Below are positions 33,130-41,550 of a DNA stretch of 64,000 nt, piece by piece (position 1 is the stretch's first letter; the number at the start of each line of letters is the position of its first letter). The translations under genes and the position numbers were made by a program. The notes beneath the pieces were generated by a model. The model saw only the letters and a program-made list of their open reading frames with translations. It had not been told where the DNA came from and ran no database searches. Source of the stretch: Fundidesulfovibrio magnetotacticus. Lineage in GTDB: Bacteria > Desulfobacterota > Desulfovibrionia > Desulfovibrionales > Desulfovibrionaceae. Location: assembly GCF_013019105.1 (NCBI RefSeq), contig NZ_BLTE01000006.1, forward strand, positions 1 through 64,000. Direction: 5' to 3'.

Positions 33130-36100
33130 GTGAAACCAGCCCCGTCGTCCGTTTCGTTCCCCAAGCTGGAGGAGGAAGTCCTCTCCGCCTGGAACGAAGA
33201 GCGCACCTTCTGGAAATCCCTGGAAAAGACCAAAAACGGCAAGCCCTACGTCTTCTACGACGGCCCCCCCTTCGCCACGGGCCTGCCCCACTACGGCCAC
33301 ATCCTCACCTCCTACGTGAAGGACACCGTGCCCCGCTACTTCACCATGCTGGGCCGCTTCGTGGACCGCACCTGGGGCTGGGACTGCCACGGCCTGCCCA
33401 TCGAGTACGAGGTGGAAAAGAAGCTGGCCATCTCCGGCAAGGCCGAGATCCAGGAATACGGCATCGACAAGTTCAACCAGAAGTGCCGCGACATCGTGCT
33501 GGGCTACGCGGGCGAGTGGGAAAAGGCCGTGAACCGCATCGGCCGCTGGGTGGACTTCGCCCGCCAGTACAAGACCATGGACCTCACCTTCATGGAGAGC
33601 GTGCTCTGGATCTTCTCCCAGCTCCACGCCAAGGGCCTGGTCTACGAGAGCCCCCGCGTGGTGGCCTACTGCAACCGCTGCATGACGCCGCTCTCCAACT
33701 TCGAGACCGGCCTGGACGACTCCTTCCGCGAGCGCGACGACATGGCCATCACCGTGCGCTTCCGCGAAAAGGCCGACCCCGCGCGCTCCTTCCTGGCCTG
33801 GACCACCACCCCCTGGACCCTGCCCTCCAACCTGGCCCTGGCCGTGGGTCCGGACATCGACTACGCCCTGGTGGAGATCGCCCCGGACGACAAGGTCTGG
33901 ATCGCCAAGGCGCGCATGGAGTCCTACCAGAAGTTCCTGCCCGCCGAGCCCAGGATCGTGGCCGAGGCCAAAGGCGCGGAGCTGGCCGGGCGCGCCTACG
34001 AGCCGCTCTTCCCCTACGCCGTCTCGCCCAAGAACCACGTGGTCCTGGAAGGCTCTTTCGTGGACACCTCCATGGGCACGGGCATCGTGCACATGGCCCC
34101 GGCGTTCGGTGAGGACGACTACGCCCTGTGCACCGCCAACGGCATCGAACTCTTCGACCCCGTGGACCACCAGGGCAAATTCACCGAGGCCGCCCCCGAC
34201 TGGACCGGCATGACCGTGTTCGAGGCCAACAAGCACATCGCCCGCAACCTGCGCGAGCGAGCGCTCCTCTTCGCCCAGGAGAACTACCGCCACAAGTACC
34301 CCCACTGCTGGCGCTGCGACCAGCCGCTCATCTACCGGGCCATCTCCAGCTGGTACGTGAAGGTGGCCGAGAACCGGCCCAAGCTCCTGGCCAGCAACGA
34401 GCCCGTCAACTGGGTGCCCGCCCACATCGGCACCGGCCGCTTCAAGAACTGGCTGGCCGACGCCCGCGACTGGTCCGTCTCGCGCAACCGCTTCTGGGGC
34501 ACGCCCATCCCGGTGTGGAAGTGCTCGCGCTGCCAGGCCATGGACGTGCCCGGCTCCCTGGCCGAACTGGAAGCCAAGGCCGGGCGCGAGGTCACGGACC
34601 TGCACCGCCCCTATTGCGACGAGCTCCACTGGGTCTGCTCCGCCCCCGGCTGCACCGGGACCATGCAGCGCGTGCCCGAAGTGTTCGACTGCTGGTTCGA
34701 GTCCGGGGCCATGCCCTACGGCCAGGCCCACTACCCCTTCGAGAACAAGGAGTGGTTCGACGCCAACTACCCGGCCAGCTTCATCGTGGAATACATCGCC
34801 CAGACCCGGGGCTGGTTCTACACGCTCATGGTGGAGGGGGCGCTGCTCAAGGAGCAGTCGCCGTTCCTCAACTGCATCTGCCACGGCGTGGTGCTGGCCG
34901 AGGACGGGCGCAAGATGTCCAAGCGCCTGAAGAACTTCCCCGACCCCATGGAAGTGGTGAACCGCCACGGCTCCGACGCCCTGCGCATCTACCTGCTGGG
35001 CTCCCCCGTGGTGCGCGGCCTGGACATCCGCTTCTCCGAGCGCGACGTGGAAGACGCCGTGCGCCGCTACCTGATCCCCTTCTGGAACGTCTTCCACTTC
35101 TTCACGTCCTACGCGGCCCTGGCCAAGGGCTACGAACCCCGCCGCGTGGAGACCGCCTCGGAACTGGCCGACCGCCACATCCTGGCCGAGCTCGAACGCC
35201 TGCGCCAGAACGTGTCCGCAAGCATCGAGGCCTACGACCTGCCCAGGTGCTACCAGGCCATCCTGGAGTTCATCGAGACCCTCTCGGGCTGGTACGTGCG
35301 CCTGAACCGCCCCCGCTTCTGGACCGACACCGTCACCGAGGACTCCCGCCAGGCCTTCGACACCCTCTACACCTGCCTGCTGGAGGCCTCGCGCATCCTG
35401 GCCCCCTTCATCCCCTTCGCCATGGACGCCGTGCACCGCCACCTGACGGGCGAATCCGTGCACCTGGCCGACTGGCCCACGGCCGTGCCCGCCCGCGAGG
35501 ACGCGCGCCTCACCGCCGAGATCGACACCGTGCGCCGCGTCATCGAGTGCGGCCGCAGCATCCGCGAGAAGGCGCGCATCAACCTGCGCCAGCCGCTGGC
35601 GAAGCTCATGGTCACGGGCGTGGAGAAGGCCCTGGTGGAGCCCTACCGGGGCCTCATCGAGGAACAGGTGAACGTGAAGGCCGTGGACTACCCCGAAACG
35701 CCCCAGGCCTTCGCCGCGCGCGTGGCCCAGCTGGACGCCAAGAAGCTCGGCCCCCTGCTCAAGGGGGCGTTCGGCCCCACCCTGGCCGCCGTGAAGGCGG
35801 GCAACTACGAGGTGGGCGAGGACGGCGCGCTCACGGCCGCCGGAACCCGCGTGGAGCCGGGCGACTTCTCCGTGGCCTGGCAGGCCCTGGACCAGCAGCA
35901 GGTGGGCGTGGCCGCCGACAAGACCCTGGTGGTGGGCCTGGAGCTGGCCATCTCGCCGGTGCTCAAGCGCGAAGGCGCGGCCCGCACGCTCAACCGTCTG
36001 ATCCAGGACCAGCGCAAGAAGCTCGCCCTGGCCTACGACCAGCGCATCGAACTGCGCGTGGACGCCGAGGGCGTCTGGAGCGAGGCCCTGGAGGCCCACG

Positions 36101-36216
36101 GCGCGTGGCTGGCCGAGCAGTGCCTGGCCGACGCCGTGAACGACGGCGCGCAGGCCCCCCAGATCGAAGTGGAGGACGACTTCGGGAAACTCCGTGTGCA
36201 GGTGAGGGGGCTCTAG
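33130..36216 (+). CDS. ileS: Isoleucyl-tRNA synthetase, eukaryotic-like type (IleS2)
   Basis: The 1028-residue cytoplasmic enzyme charges tRNA-Ile. The HIGH-type motif is PHYGHI near 53 and the KMSKS-type motif is KMSKR near 595. The editing domain lies between (TTPWTLPSNLALAV near 220). The KMSKR form, the long C-terminal part and lack of the usual bacterial C-terminal zinc finger fit the eukaryotic-like IleS2 group, known for natural mupirocin resistance. The GTG at 33130 has TGGAG upstream. Longer in-frame starts would run into the divergent flaG gene. Confidence 0.93.
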   Translation: MKPAPSSVSFPKLEEEVLSAWNEERTFWKSLEKTKNGKPYVFYDGPPFATGLPHYGHILTSYVKDTVPRYFTMLGRFVDRTWGWDCHGLPIEYEVEKKLAISGKAEIQEYGIDKFNQKCRDIVLGYAGEWEKAVNRIGRWVDFARQYKTMDLTFMESVLWIFSQLHAKGLVYESPRVVAYCNRCMTPLSNFETGLDDSFRERDDMAITVRFREKADPARSFLAWTTTPWTLPSNLALAVGPDIDYALVEIAPDDKVWIAKARMESYQKFLPAEPRIVAEAKGAELAGRAYEPLFPYAVSPKNHVVLEGSFVDTSMGTGIVHMAPAFGEDDYALCTANGIELFDPVDHQGKFTEAAPDWTGMTVFEANKHIARNLRERALLFAQENYRHKYPHCWRCDQPLIYRAISSWYVKVAENRPKLLASNEPVNWVPAHIGTGRFKNWLADARDWSVSRNRFWGTPIPVWKCSRCQAMDVPGSLAELEAKAGREVTDLHRPYCDELHWVCSAPGCTGTMQRVPEVFDCWFESGAMPYGQAHYPFENKEWFDANYPASFIVEYIAQTRGWFYTLMVEGALLKEQSPFLNCICHGVVLAEDGRKMSKRLKNFPDPMEVVNRHGSDALRIYLLGSPVVRGLDIRFSERDVEDAVRRYLIPFWNVFHFFTSYAALAKGYEPRRVETASELADRHILAELERLRQNVSASIEAYDLPRCYQAILEFIETLSGWYVRLNRPRFWTDTVTEDSRQAFDTLYTCLLEASRILAPFIPFAMDAVHRHLTGESVHLADWPTAVPAREDARLTAEIDTVRRVIECGRSIREKARINLRQPLAKLMVTGVEKALVEPYRGLIEEQVNVKAVDYPETPQAFAARVAQLDAKKLGPLLKGAFGPTLAAVKAGNYEVGEDGALTAAGTRVEPGDFSVAWQALDQQQVGVAADKTLVVGLELAISPVLKREGAARTLNRLIQDQRKKLALAYDQRIELRVDAEGVWSEALEAHGAWLAEQCLADAVNDGAQAPQIEVEDDFGKLRVQVRGL

Positions 36217-36271
36217 ACCGGCAGGATCGGCCCCTGGCGGTTCCTCGGCACGTTTCCCCGAGGAGGGATGC

Positions 36272-38134
36272 ATGGCGCGACGCGGCGTGACCCGCGCCCT
36301 GGCGGTGGCGGTCGCCACCCTGACCGTGACGGCCTGGGCGTGGAACGCCGGACTCCTGGACGGGCTGGAACGCCTGTGCCAGGACTCCTGGCACGTGCTG
36401 GCCGGAAAGCGCCGCGAGCCGCTCCATGCCGTGGTGGTGGCCATCGACGACGAGGCCCTGGAGCGCTTCGCCGCCACCCCGCTGGTGTTCTGGGGGCCAG
36501 TCTACGCCCGCGCCGCCGAGCGTCTGCGCCAGGCCGGCGCACGCTGCGTGGCGCTGGACGCCCTGTTGGCCGTCACCCCGGCGGACTGGCTCTCCACCCT
36601 GGAAACGCCCCCCGAAGCCCTGCTCGACCACGACCTGCCCTTTCTCCAGACCCTGGGCTCGGGGTTCGTGATCCTGGCCGCACAGCTGGCGCGCACGCCC
36701 GCCGGGTTCGCGGCGCGGCTGCCCGCGCGCGAATACCTGGAGGCCTTGCCCTCGGCGCGCGACCACGTGGGCCTCACCTTCTTCCCCCGCGACCCGGACA
36801 AGGTGGTGCGCCGCTTCGTGCGCGCGCTGCCCGACGCCCAGGCTGGCCCCGGCTGGCAAACCCTGGCCGCTCTGGGCGCGGCGCGCCTGGCGCCCCCCCT
36901 CGGGAACGCCCCGGACGCCGACCCGCTGGCCGCCCGCCCCATCGACTTCACCGGACCGCCGGGCACGATCCCCAGGGTTTCGCTGGCGCGCTTCGCCGGG
37001 AACGAACCGCCCTCCGAGGCGGACGTCGCCCTGGTGCGCGGCCGCGTGGCCCTGGTGGGCGCGGACTTCGAGGGCTCGGGCGACCGCCAGCCCACCCCCT
37101 ACTCCCTTGCCACTCTCTTCGGCGGCGCGCGCGACATGACCGGCGTGGAAGTGCATGCCAACATCGTGGAAACCCTGGCCGGGGCCGGCCCGCTCAAGCT
37201 CCCGCCCGCCTGGGTCGCCGTCGCCTGCTGGCTGCCCCTCCTGACCTTGATCTCCTGGCGGGCGGAGCATTCCTCGCCCCTGCACGCGGCCGGGGCGTGC
37301 CTGCTGGCCGCCGCGTGCGCCTGGGGCGCGGGGTTCGGCCTGTTCCTGGCGGGCTGGCTGGTCCCCGTGTCCGGGGCCGTGGCCGGTCCGGCCCTGGCCT
37401 GGGCCGCCGCCGGGAGCCTGCGCCTGCGCCGCACCGAACGCGACCGCGCGCGCGTCCGGCGCATCTTCGGCCGCTACGTCTCCGCCGAAGCCCTCGAACA
37501 CATCCTCAAGGACGGCGGGGAACCCCGCCTGGGCGGCGATCCCGTGGAGATCACCGTGCTCTTCTCCGACATCAGGGACTTCACCACGCTCTCCGAACGC
37601 CTGGACGCCCCCGAGCTCGTGGAACTGCTCAACGCCTGGTTCGAGCTGGCCTGCGAGGCCGTGCAGCGCCACGGCGGCATGATAGACAAATTCATCGGCG
37701 ATGCCGTAATGGGCGTGTTCGGCACCCCCGTCCCCGCCGAGGACCACGCGCGCCGCGCCGTGGCCGCCGCCCTGGCCCTCGAGGAAGCCGCCCGCGAGAT
37801 GGACGCCTGGGTGGCCCGGCGCTTCCCGGACCTCGGTCCCGGGGCGTTCCGGGTGGGCGTGGGGCTGCACGCGGGCGAGGCCGTGGCGGGCAACATCGGC
37901 TCGTCGACGCGCATGGAGTTCACGGTGATCGGCGACACCGTAAACACGGCCTCGCGCATCGAGGGCCTGTGCAAGACCATGGGAGCCACCGTGCTGGCCA
38001 GCGAGGCCGTGACGCGCGCGGCAGGGCCAGGCCTCGTCACGGGGCGAAGCGAGACACTGCCCGTGAAGGGCAAGGTCCGGCCCGTGCGCGTCTTCGCCGT
38101 GTTGGGACTGGAAGACTCCAAGGAGACCTCATGA
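36272..38134 (+). CDS. CHASE2-domain class III adenylate cyclase
   Basis: The 620-residue protein has a first TM near 10-25, an extracytoplasmic CHASE2 sensor at about 30-305, three TMs near 310-385 and a class III cyclase domain at about 425-615. The metal-binding Asp residues lie in LFSDIRDFTTLSER near 430 and FIGDAVMGVF near 473. The adenine-selecting Lys (GGMIDKFIGD) and Asp (VIGDTVNTASR) favour ATP over GTP. It should make cAMP in response to an outside signal. It overlaps the next gene by 4 bases. Confidence 0.9.
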   Translation: MARRGVTRALAVAVATLTVTAWAWNAGLLDGLERLCQDSWHVLAGKRREPLHAVVVAIDDEALERFAATPLVFWGPVYARAAERLRQAGARCVALDALLAVTPADWLSTLETPPEALLDHDLPFLQTLGSGFVILAAQLARTPAGFAARLPAREYLEALPSARDHVGLTFFPRDPDKVVRRFVRALPDAQAGPGWQTLAALGAARLAPPLGNAPDADPLAARPIDFTGPPGTIPRVSLARFAGNEPPSEADVALVRGRVALVGADFEGSGDRQPTPYSLATLFGGARDMTGVEVHANIVETLAGAGPLKLPPAWVAVACWLPLLTLISWRAEHSSPLHAAGACLLAAACAWGAGFGLFLAGWLVPVSGAVAGPALAWAAAGSLRLRRTERDRARVRRIFGRYVSAEALEHILKDGGEPRLGGDPVEITVLFSDIRDFTTLSERLDAPELVELLNAWFELACEAVQRHGGMIDKFIGDAVMGVFGTPVPAEDHARRAVAAALALEEAAREMDAWVARRFPDLGPGAFRVGVGLHAGEAVAGNIGSSTRMEFTVIGDTVNTASRIEGLCKTMGATVLASEAVTRAAGPGLVTGRSETLPVKGKVRPVRVFAVLGLEDSKETS

Positions 38135-38805
38135 AACGGCTCCTCGCGCTGATCCTGGCGTCCCTGTTCACGGCGGCCATCGCCTGGGCCGCCCCTCCGG
38201 CCAGGCCCGCATGCGTCGCGGCCCTGGTGGAGGGCGGCGTGCTGCTCTCCCGCCAGGAGGCCCCCGATGTGGGGCTCGAACGCTTCCGCAAGCTCCTGCC
38301 GGGCGACAGGATCACCCTGGAACCCGGCGCGACGCTGCGCCTGAGCTTCCTCAGGGCCGGAAAGGCCGAGGCCTGGCGAGGTCCGGCCCGGCTGGTGGTG
38401 GAGGAAGGCGGCACCAAGGGGACGGACCCGGCCGGAGCGCCCCTCGCGCCCGCGATCACCCCTCTGGAGCTGACCTCCGTCTCCCTGGGGGGGGCGGCGC
38501 TCCTGGATTCCCAGCCCGAACTCATCTCGGGGCAGATCACCGTGCGCTCCGGACGCTTCCCCCCGGCGGACGTCCCCCTGGACGACGCGGGGAAGAAGGA
38601 CCTCGACCGCCTGGAGACCCGTTGCGACGCCCTGCGTAAGGCCCTGCCTCCCGGCGACGCCACGGCGGACTTCGCCCTGGCCGCCGGGCTGGACGCCCTG
38701 GGCCAACAGGCCCGCGCCGTGCGCCTGCTCAAGGATCTGCTGGCCCGCGACGAAGCCAACGAGGCCCTCGCGGACCTGCTCAAGGAAGTGCTTCAACCCC
38801 GGTAA
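38131..38805 (+). CDS. Secreted protein, weakly FecR-like, in the CHASE2 operon
   Basis: The 224-residue protein has a signal peptide (about 1-21). A beta-rich part at about 25-90 (FRKLLPGDRITLEPGATLRL, with a following RGPARLVVEEGG strand) resembles the first half of a FecR or carbohydrate-sensing module. A helical C-terminal third (LETRCDALRKAL, LLKDLLARDEANEAL) looks like one or two TPR-like helices. The start overlaps the cyclase stop. It is probably co-translated and may be a periplasmic partner of the CHASE2 sensor (inference). Confidence 0.65.
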   Translation: MKRLLALILASLFTAAIAWAAPPARPACVAALVEGGVLLSRQEAPDVGLERFRKLLPGDRITLEPGATLRLSFLRAGKAEAWRGPARLVVEEGGTKGTDPAGAPLAPAITPLELTSVSLGGAALLDSQPELISGQITVRSGRFPPADVPLDDAGKKDLDRLETRCDALRKALPPGDATADFALAAGLDALGQQARAVRLLKDLLARDEANEALADLLKEVLQPR

Positions 38806-38850
38806 CGTCCGACCTGGAAGCTCGTCGCAACCTGAACTCAAGGAGATCCC

Positions 38851-39273
38851 ATGCCCTTCGTCCGCTCCCTGACGTAGCTGCTTGTCCTTCTTCTGACGGC
38901 GTTCCCGTCCCAAGCCCAGGGCCAATGCGCCGGGAAAGACGCCGAGAGCGGGTTGAACAGCTTCTCGCGCCATATCTCCGCCCTGAAATCGGCGGTCTCC
39001 GACATCGCTTCCACGTCCAAGAAGGCGGCGGCGGCCAAGTCCGAGGAAGAAGGCACGCGCCTTCAGGAGAACCTCCAGAAGCTCAAGGACCAGGCCCGCG
39101 ACCTCATGACCAGGATCACCGCCGAGGCCGACCGCATCGAGGCACAGATCAACACCGACCTGGTGACCTTCCAGAGTGAATCCGCCGTGCGCTCCAAGCT
39201 GTCCGAGGAGCTCACGCGCCTCACCAAGCTGCGCCAGAACGCTGCGGAGCAGTTCGCCAAACTCAGCATCTAG
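38851..39273 (+). pseudogene. Secreted coiled-coil protein gene with in-frame amber codon in the signal peptide
   Basis: AAGGAG lies 5 bases before the ATG at 38851. The frame codes MPFVRSLT, then TAG at 38875-38877, then LLVLLLTAFPSQAQG and an uninterrupted 117-codon helical protein to 39273. The stop falls in the hydrophobic core of an otherwise normal signal peptide. The rest (two long, charged amphipathic helices, EQFAKLSI end) is intact and codon use is normal. It may be a recent nonsense mutation, an amber-readthrough gene, or a sequence error. An internal TTG start at 38953 would make an unexported fragment. Confidence 0.7.
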
Positions 39274-39300
39274 CGGACGGCCGCTCCCCCTGGAGAGCCC

Positions 39301-40533
39301 ATGCCCGTCCTCCACGCGCCCCGGGGCGTTCCCTCCGTCCGCCTCGCGGCGGCCGTGCTGCTCCTTCTGGCCCTCCTGTGCGCCTGCAAGGCCCGGCAGG
39401 GCGTGCACCTGGAGGAAGGCGAACACGCCACGGCCGAGGAGCTGCTGGCGCGCATCACCGAACTCAACGAGAGCGGCCGCTACGCCGAGGCCATCCCCCT
39501 GGCCGCCCGGCTGCACGACGCCGTGCGCAAGCGCAACGGGGCCTCCCACCCCGCCGTGGCCGCCGCGCTCCCCCAGGGAGCGGCCCTGCTGGAACTGGTC
39601 CGCCACCAGGCCCTCCCGCTGGCCCCGGGCGAACAGCCTAGCGGCGAGCGCTACCGGGCCTTCGTCCTGCTGCCCGGGGCGGAGATCCATCTGGCCGACC
39701 TCGGCCTCGCCGCCACCGTGGACGGGGCCGTGCGCTCGTTTCCGGAGAGCATCCAGCCTACCGGCCCCGGCGGCGGCGAGGCGCGCTGGAAATGCCCCTG
39801 CAGCCGCCTGCACGACACGGCCTATGCCCCCCTGGCCAAGGCCCTTGCCGGAGCGCGGGAGGTCTTCGTTGCCCCGGACGCGGCCCTGAGCCTGGTCCCC
39901 TTCGAGGTCATGGTCGCACCGGACGGCCGTTTTCTGCTGGAGCGCCACGGGTTCACCTACCTCACCAGCGGACGCGAGTTGCTGGGCATGCGCGTCAACG
40001 GCGGCCGGCCCGGCCGGGCGATCCTCCTGGGCGACCCGGATTTCGACCGCGGCGCGCCCCCCGGCGGAACGGCCCAGACCCGCAAGCCCCCTGCGGAGGT
40101 GCGCGGCGTGGAAGACCTCTGGTTTTCACCCCTGCCGGGCACGCGCCGGGAGGTGCGCTCCATCCAGGCACTGCTCGGTCCCGACGCCTGCGACCTGCGC
40201 CTGGGCGTCCAGGCCGACGTGGAGGCCCTTCTCGGAGCGCGCTCGCCGGAGGTGCTCCACGTGGCCACCCACGGCTTCTTCCTGCCCGCGGAACGGCACG
40301 GTGGCGCTGCGGACCCCGGGATGCTCGGCCGCTCCGGCCTGGCCCTGGCCGGGGCCAACCTGGGGCCGCCGGGCCTGCTTACGGCGTCCAAGGCCCTGGC
40401 GCTGGACCTCAAGGGCACGCGCATGGTGGTGCTCTCCGGGTGCAACACCGGGACGGGCGACGTGCGCGCCCGCTTAAGGCACCCGGACCCCTTCTTCTGG
40501 GGCGCTTTCGCCTTCGTGGGCGACCCGGGATAG
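39301..40533 (+). CDS. CHAT-domain lipoprotein with a shortened protease domain
   Basis: The 410-residue protein has a lipoprotein signal (LALLCAC), a TPR-like start near 35-80, and a CHAT (caspase-like) domain at about 180-410. The catalytic pair is present: His in LHVATHGFF near 322 and Cys in VVLSGCNTGTGD near 380. After GDVRA the sequence passes straight to RHPDPFFWGAFAFVGDPG, the normal C-terminus of the family. The roughly 65-75 residues that usually join them (GLRRAFLLAGA..., SLWPV-D) are missing. The frame is intact. The protein may be inactive or a compact variant. Confidence 0.8.
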   Translation: MPVLHAPRGVPSVRLAAAVLLLLALLCACKARQGVHLEEGEHATAEELLARITELNESGRYAEAIPLAARLHDAVRKRNGASHPAVAAALPQGAALLELVRHQALPLAPGEQPSGERYRAFVLLPGAEIHLADLGLAATVDGAVRSFPESIQPTGPGGGEARWKCPCSRLHDTAYAPLAKALAGAREVFVAPDAALSLVPFEVMVAPDGRFLLERHGFTYLTSGRELLGMRVNGGRPGRAILLGDPDFDRGAPPGGTAQTRKPPAEVRGVEDLWFSPLPGTRREVRSIQALLGPDACDLRLGVQADVEALLGARSPEVLHVATHGFFLPAERHGGAADPGMLGRSGLALAGANLGPPGLLTASKALALDLKGTRMVVLSGCNTGTGDVRARLRHPDPFFWGAFAFVGDPG

Positions 40534-40540
40534 CGTCGCG

Positions 40541-40572
40541 GTTTTGAAAAACATGAATATGTTTTTCAAAAC
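40541..40572. repeat. Perfect AT-rich 14-bp palindrome
   Basis: GTTTTGAAAAACAT-GAAT-ATGTTTTTCAAAAC, 8 bases past the CHAT gene stop. Its composition is very unlike the surrounding DNA. It has no T-tract. It could be an operator, a recombination site or a remnant of a mobile element. Confidence 0.7.
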
Positions 40573-40657
40573 TTAAATCAATGGATTTGGCTGCTTGCCT
40601 TGACAATCCGTAGGGACTGATCTTGAGGACGCACGCAAGAGCGTCGGCAGCACTGCG

Positions 40658-40692
40658 AAGCCCCGACGGAAGACCTTCCCGCCGGGGCTTTT
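40658..40692 (+). terminator. Terminator between the CHAT and Spy-like genes
   Basis: AAGCCCCG and complement, with an inner GGAAG/CTTCC stem, followed by TTTT on the plus strand. It fits the end of the CHASE2-CHAT operon. Between 40573 and 40657 I see only a TTGACA (40600-40605) without a good -10. Confidence 0.7.
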
Positions 40693-40713
40693 GAAACGTG
40701 TCCGCGCGGGCGG

Positions 40714-41214
40714 CTACGACTTGGCGTTCTCGTCGATCCACTCGTCCAGGGACTTGCGGCCGCGTTCGCGGCGCTCCTGGAATTCCTTGCGTTTCTCGGC
40801 CAGCTTGGCCTTCTGCTCGGGGGTGAGCACGGCGTCCACGCGGGCCTTCACCTTGCCCGTGAACACCGCCAGTTCCTCGCCGGCCTTGGCCAGGCCCTGG
40901 GCGGCCTGGCGCACCTTGGCCTCGTCGCCGGGCGATGCGGCCATCACGTCGCCCATGGCGCGCCACGCGGTCTTCATGGACTCGCGCAGGGCCTGGGCCT
41001 TCTCGCGGCTCTCCTTGAGGATCAGGGCCACGGAGCGCTTCTGCTCCTTGCTGAGGTTCAGCTCGTCGGCCATGCGCACGATGCCCCTGAAGGGGTCGTG
41101 ACCGGCCATGCCCTGGCCCCCGGGCCCGCCGGGGGGGGGACCCATGTCGCCCGCTGCTGCGGCTGAGGCGGTCAACACTGCCAGCAACGCCAGAATGACG
41201 GCTCTGCGTCTCAT
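40714..41214 (-). CDS. Spy/CpxP-family periplasmic protein
   Basis: The 166-residue protein has a signal peptide (about 1-21), a Gly/Pro-rich stretch, and a helical domain with two LTxxQ-like motifs: LNLSKEQKRSV near 53 and LTPEQKAKL near 130. Spy/CpxP proteins are periplasmic chaperones or metal-stress sensors. There is no His-rich metal site, so a chaperone-like role is the better guess. The ATG follows AAGGAG. No two-component partner is adjacent. Confidence 0.8.
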   Translation of the reverse strand: MRRRAVILALLAVLTASAAAAGDMGPPPGGPGGQGMAGHDPFRGIVRMADELNLSKEQKRSVALILKESREKAQALRESMKTAWRAMGDVMAASPGDEAKVRQAAQGLAKAGEELAVFTGKVKARVDAVLTPEQKAKLAEKRKEFQERRERGRKSLDEWIDENAKS

Positions 41215-41494
41215 CGTTTTGCTCCTTCACGTGTCGAGTGCTTGAGCGCGCTCGACGGGTAAGTGCGATCCGAACGCGAAAGGGTTACAGCCTCGCCAAA
41301 AATCCCTGAGATCGGCACGGCGTTCGCGGGGAGGGGGAAAGAGGAGGAGAAGGTGGAAGTGAAGAAGATGTGGCAAGAGCCAGGGTGCGCAGCCAGTGTG
41401 CGGCAAAACGCCGCAGGCTGTCCGTGAGCAGGAGTTGGGTACGGCGTGGAGCAGGCGCTGAATCGCCGGGCGCGGGCCGTGCCCAGCAAAGCGG
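41215..41494. other. Intergenic region upstream of the Spy-like gene
   Basis: It should contain the minus-strand promoter of the Spy-like gene. I see a short GTCGAG...CTCGAC inverted repeat near 41232-41258 and a purine-rich tract near 41330-41375, but no convincing promoter boxes or gene. Confidence 0.4.
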
Positions 41495-41526
41495 ACGGCC
41501 CGCCGTGCGGTGGCGCGGCGGGCCGT
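41495..41526 (-). terminator. Hairpin after the Asn-repeat protein gene
   Basis: ACGGCCCGCCG and its complement, a perfect 11-bp stem with a 10-nt loop, 25 bases past the stop codon at 41551. There is no clear T-tract. Confidence 0.5.
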
Positions 41527-41550
41527 GTGAGCGCGGGGCAGCCCTGCCGG

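Noticed and set aside
40600-40692. Possible small RNA with TTGACA and a terminator
   Set aside because: No acceptable -10 box follows the TTGACA and the terminator is explained by the CHAT gene.
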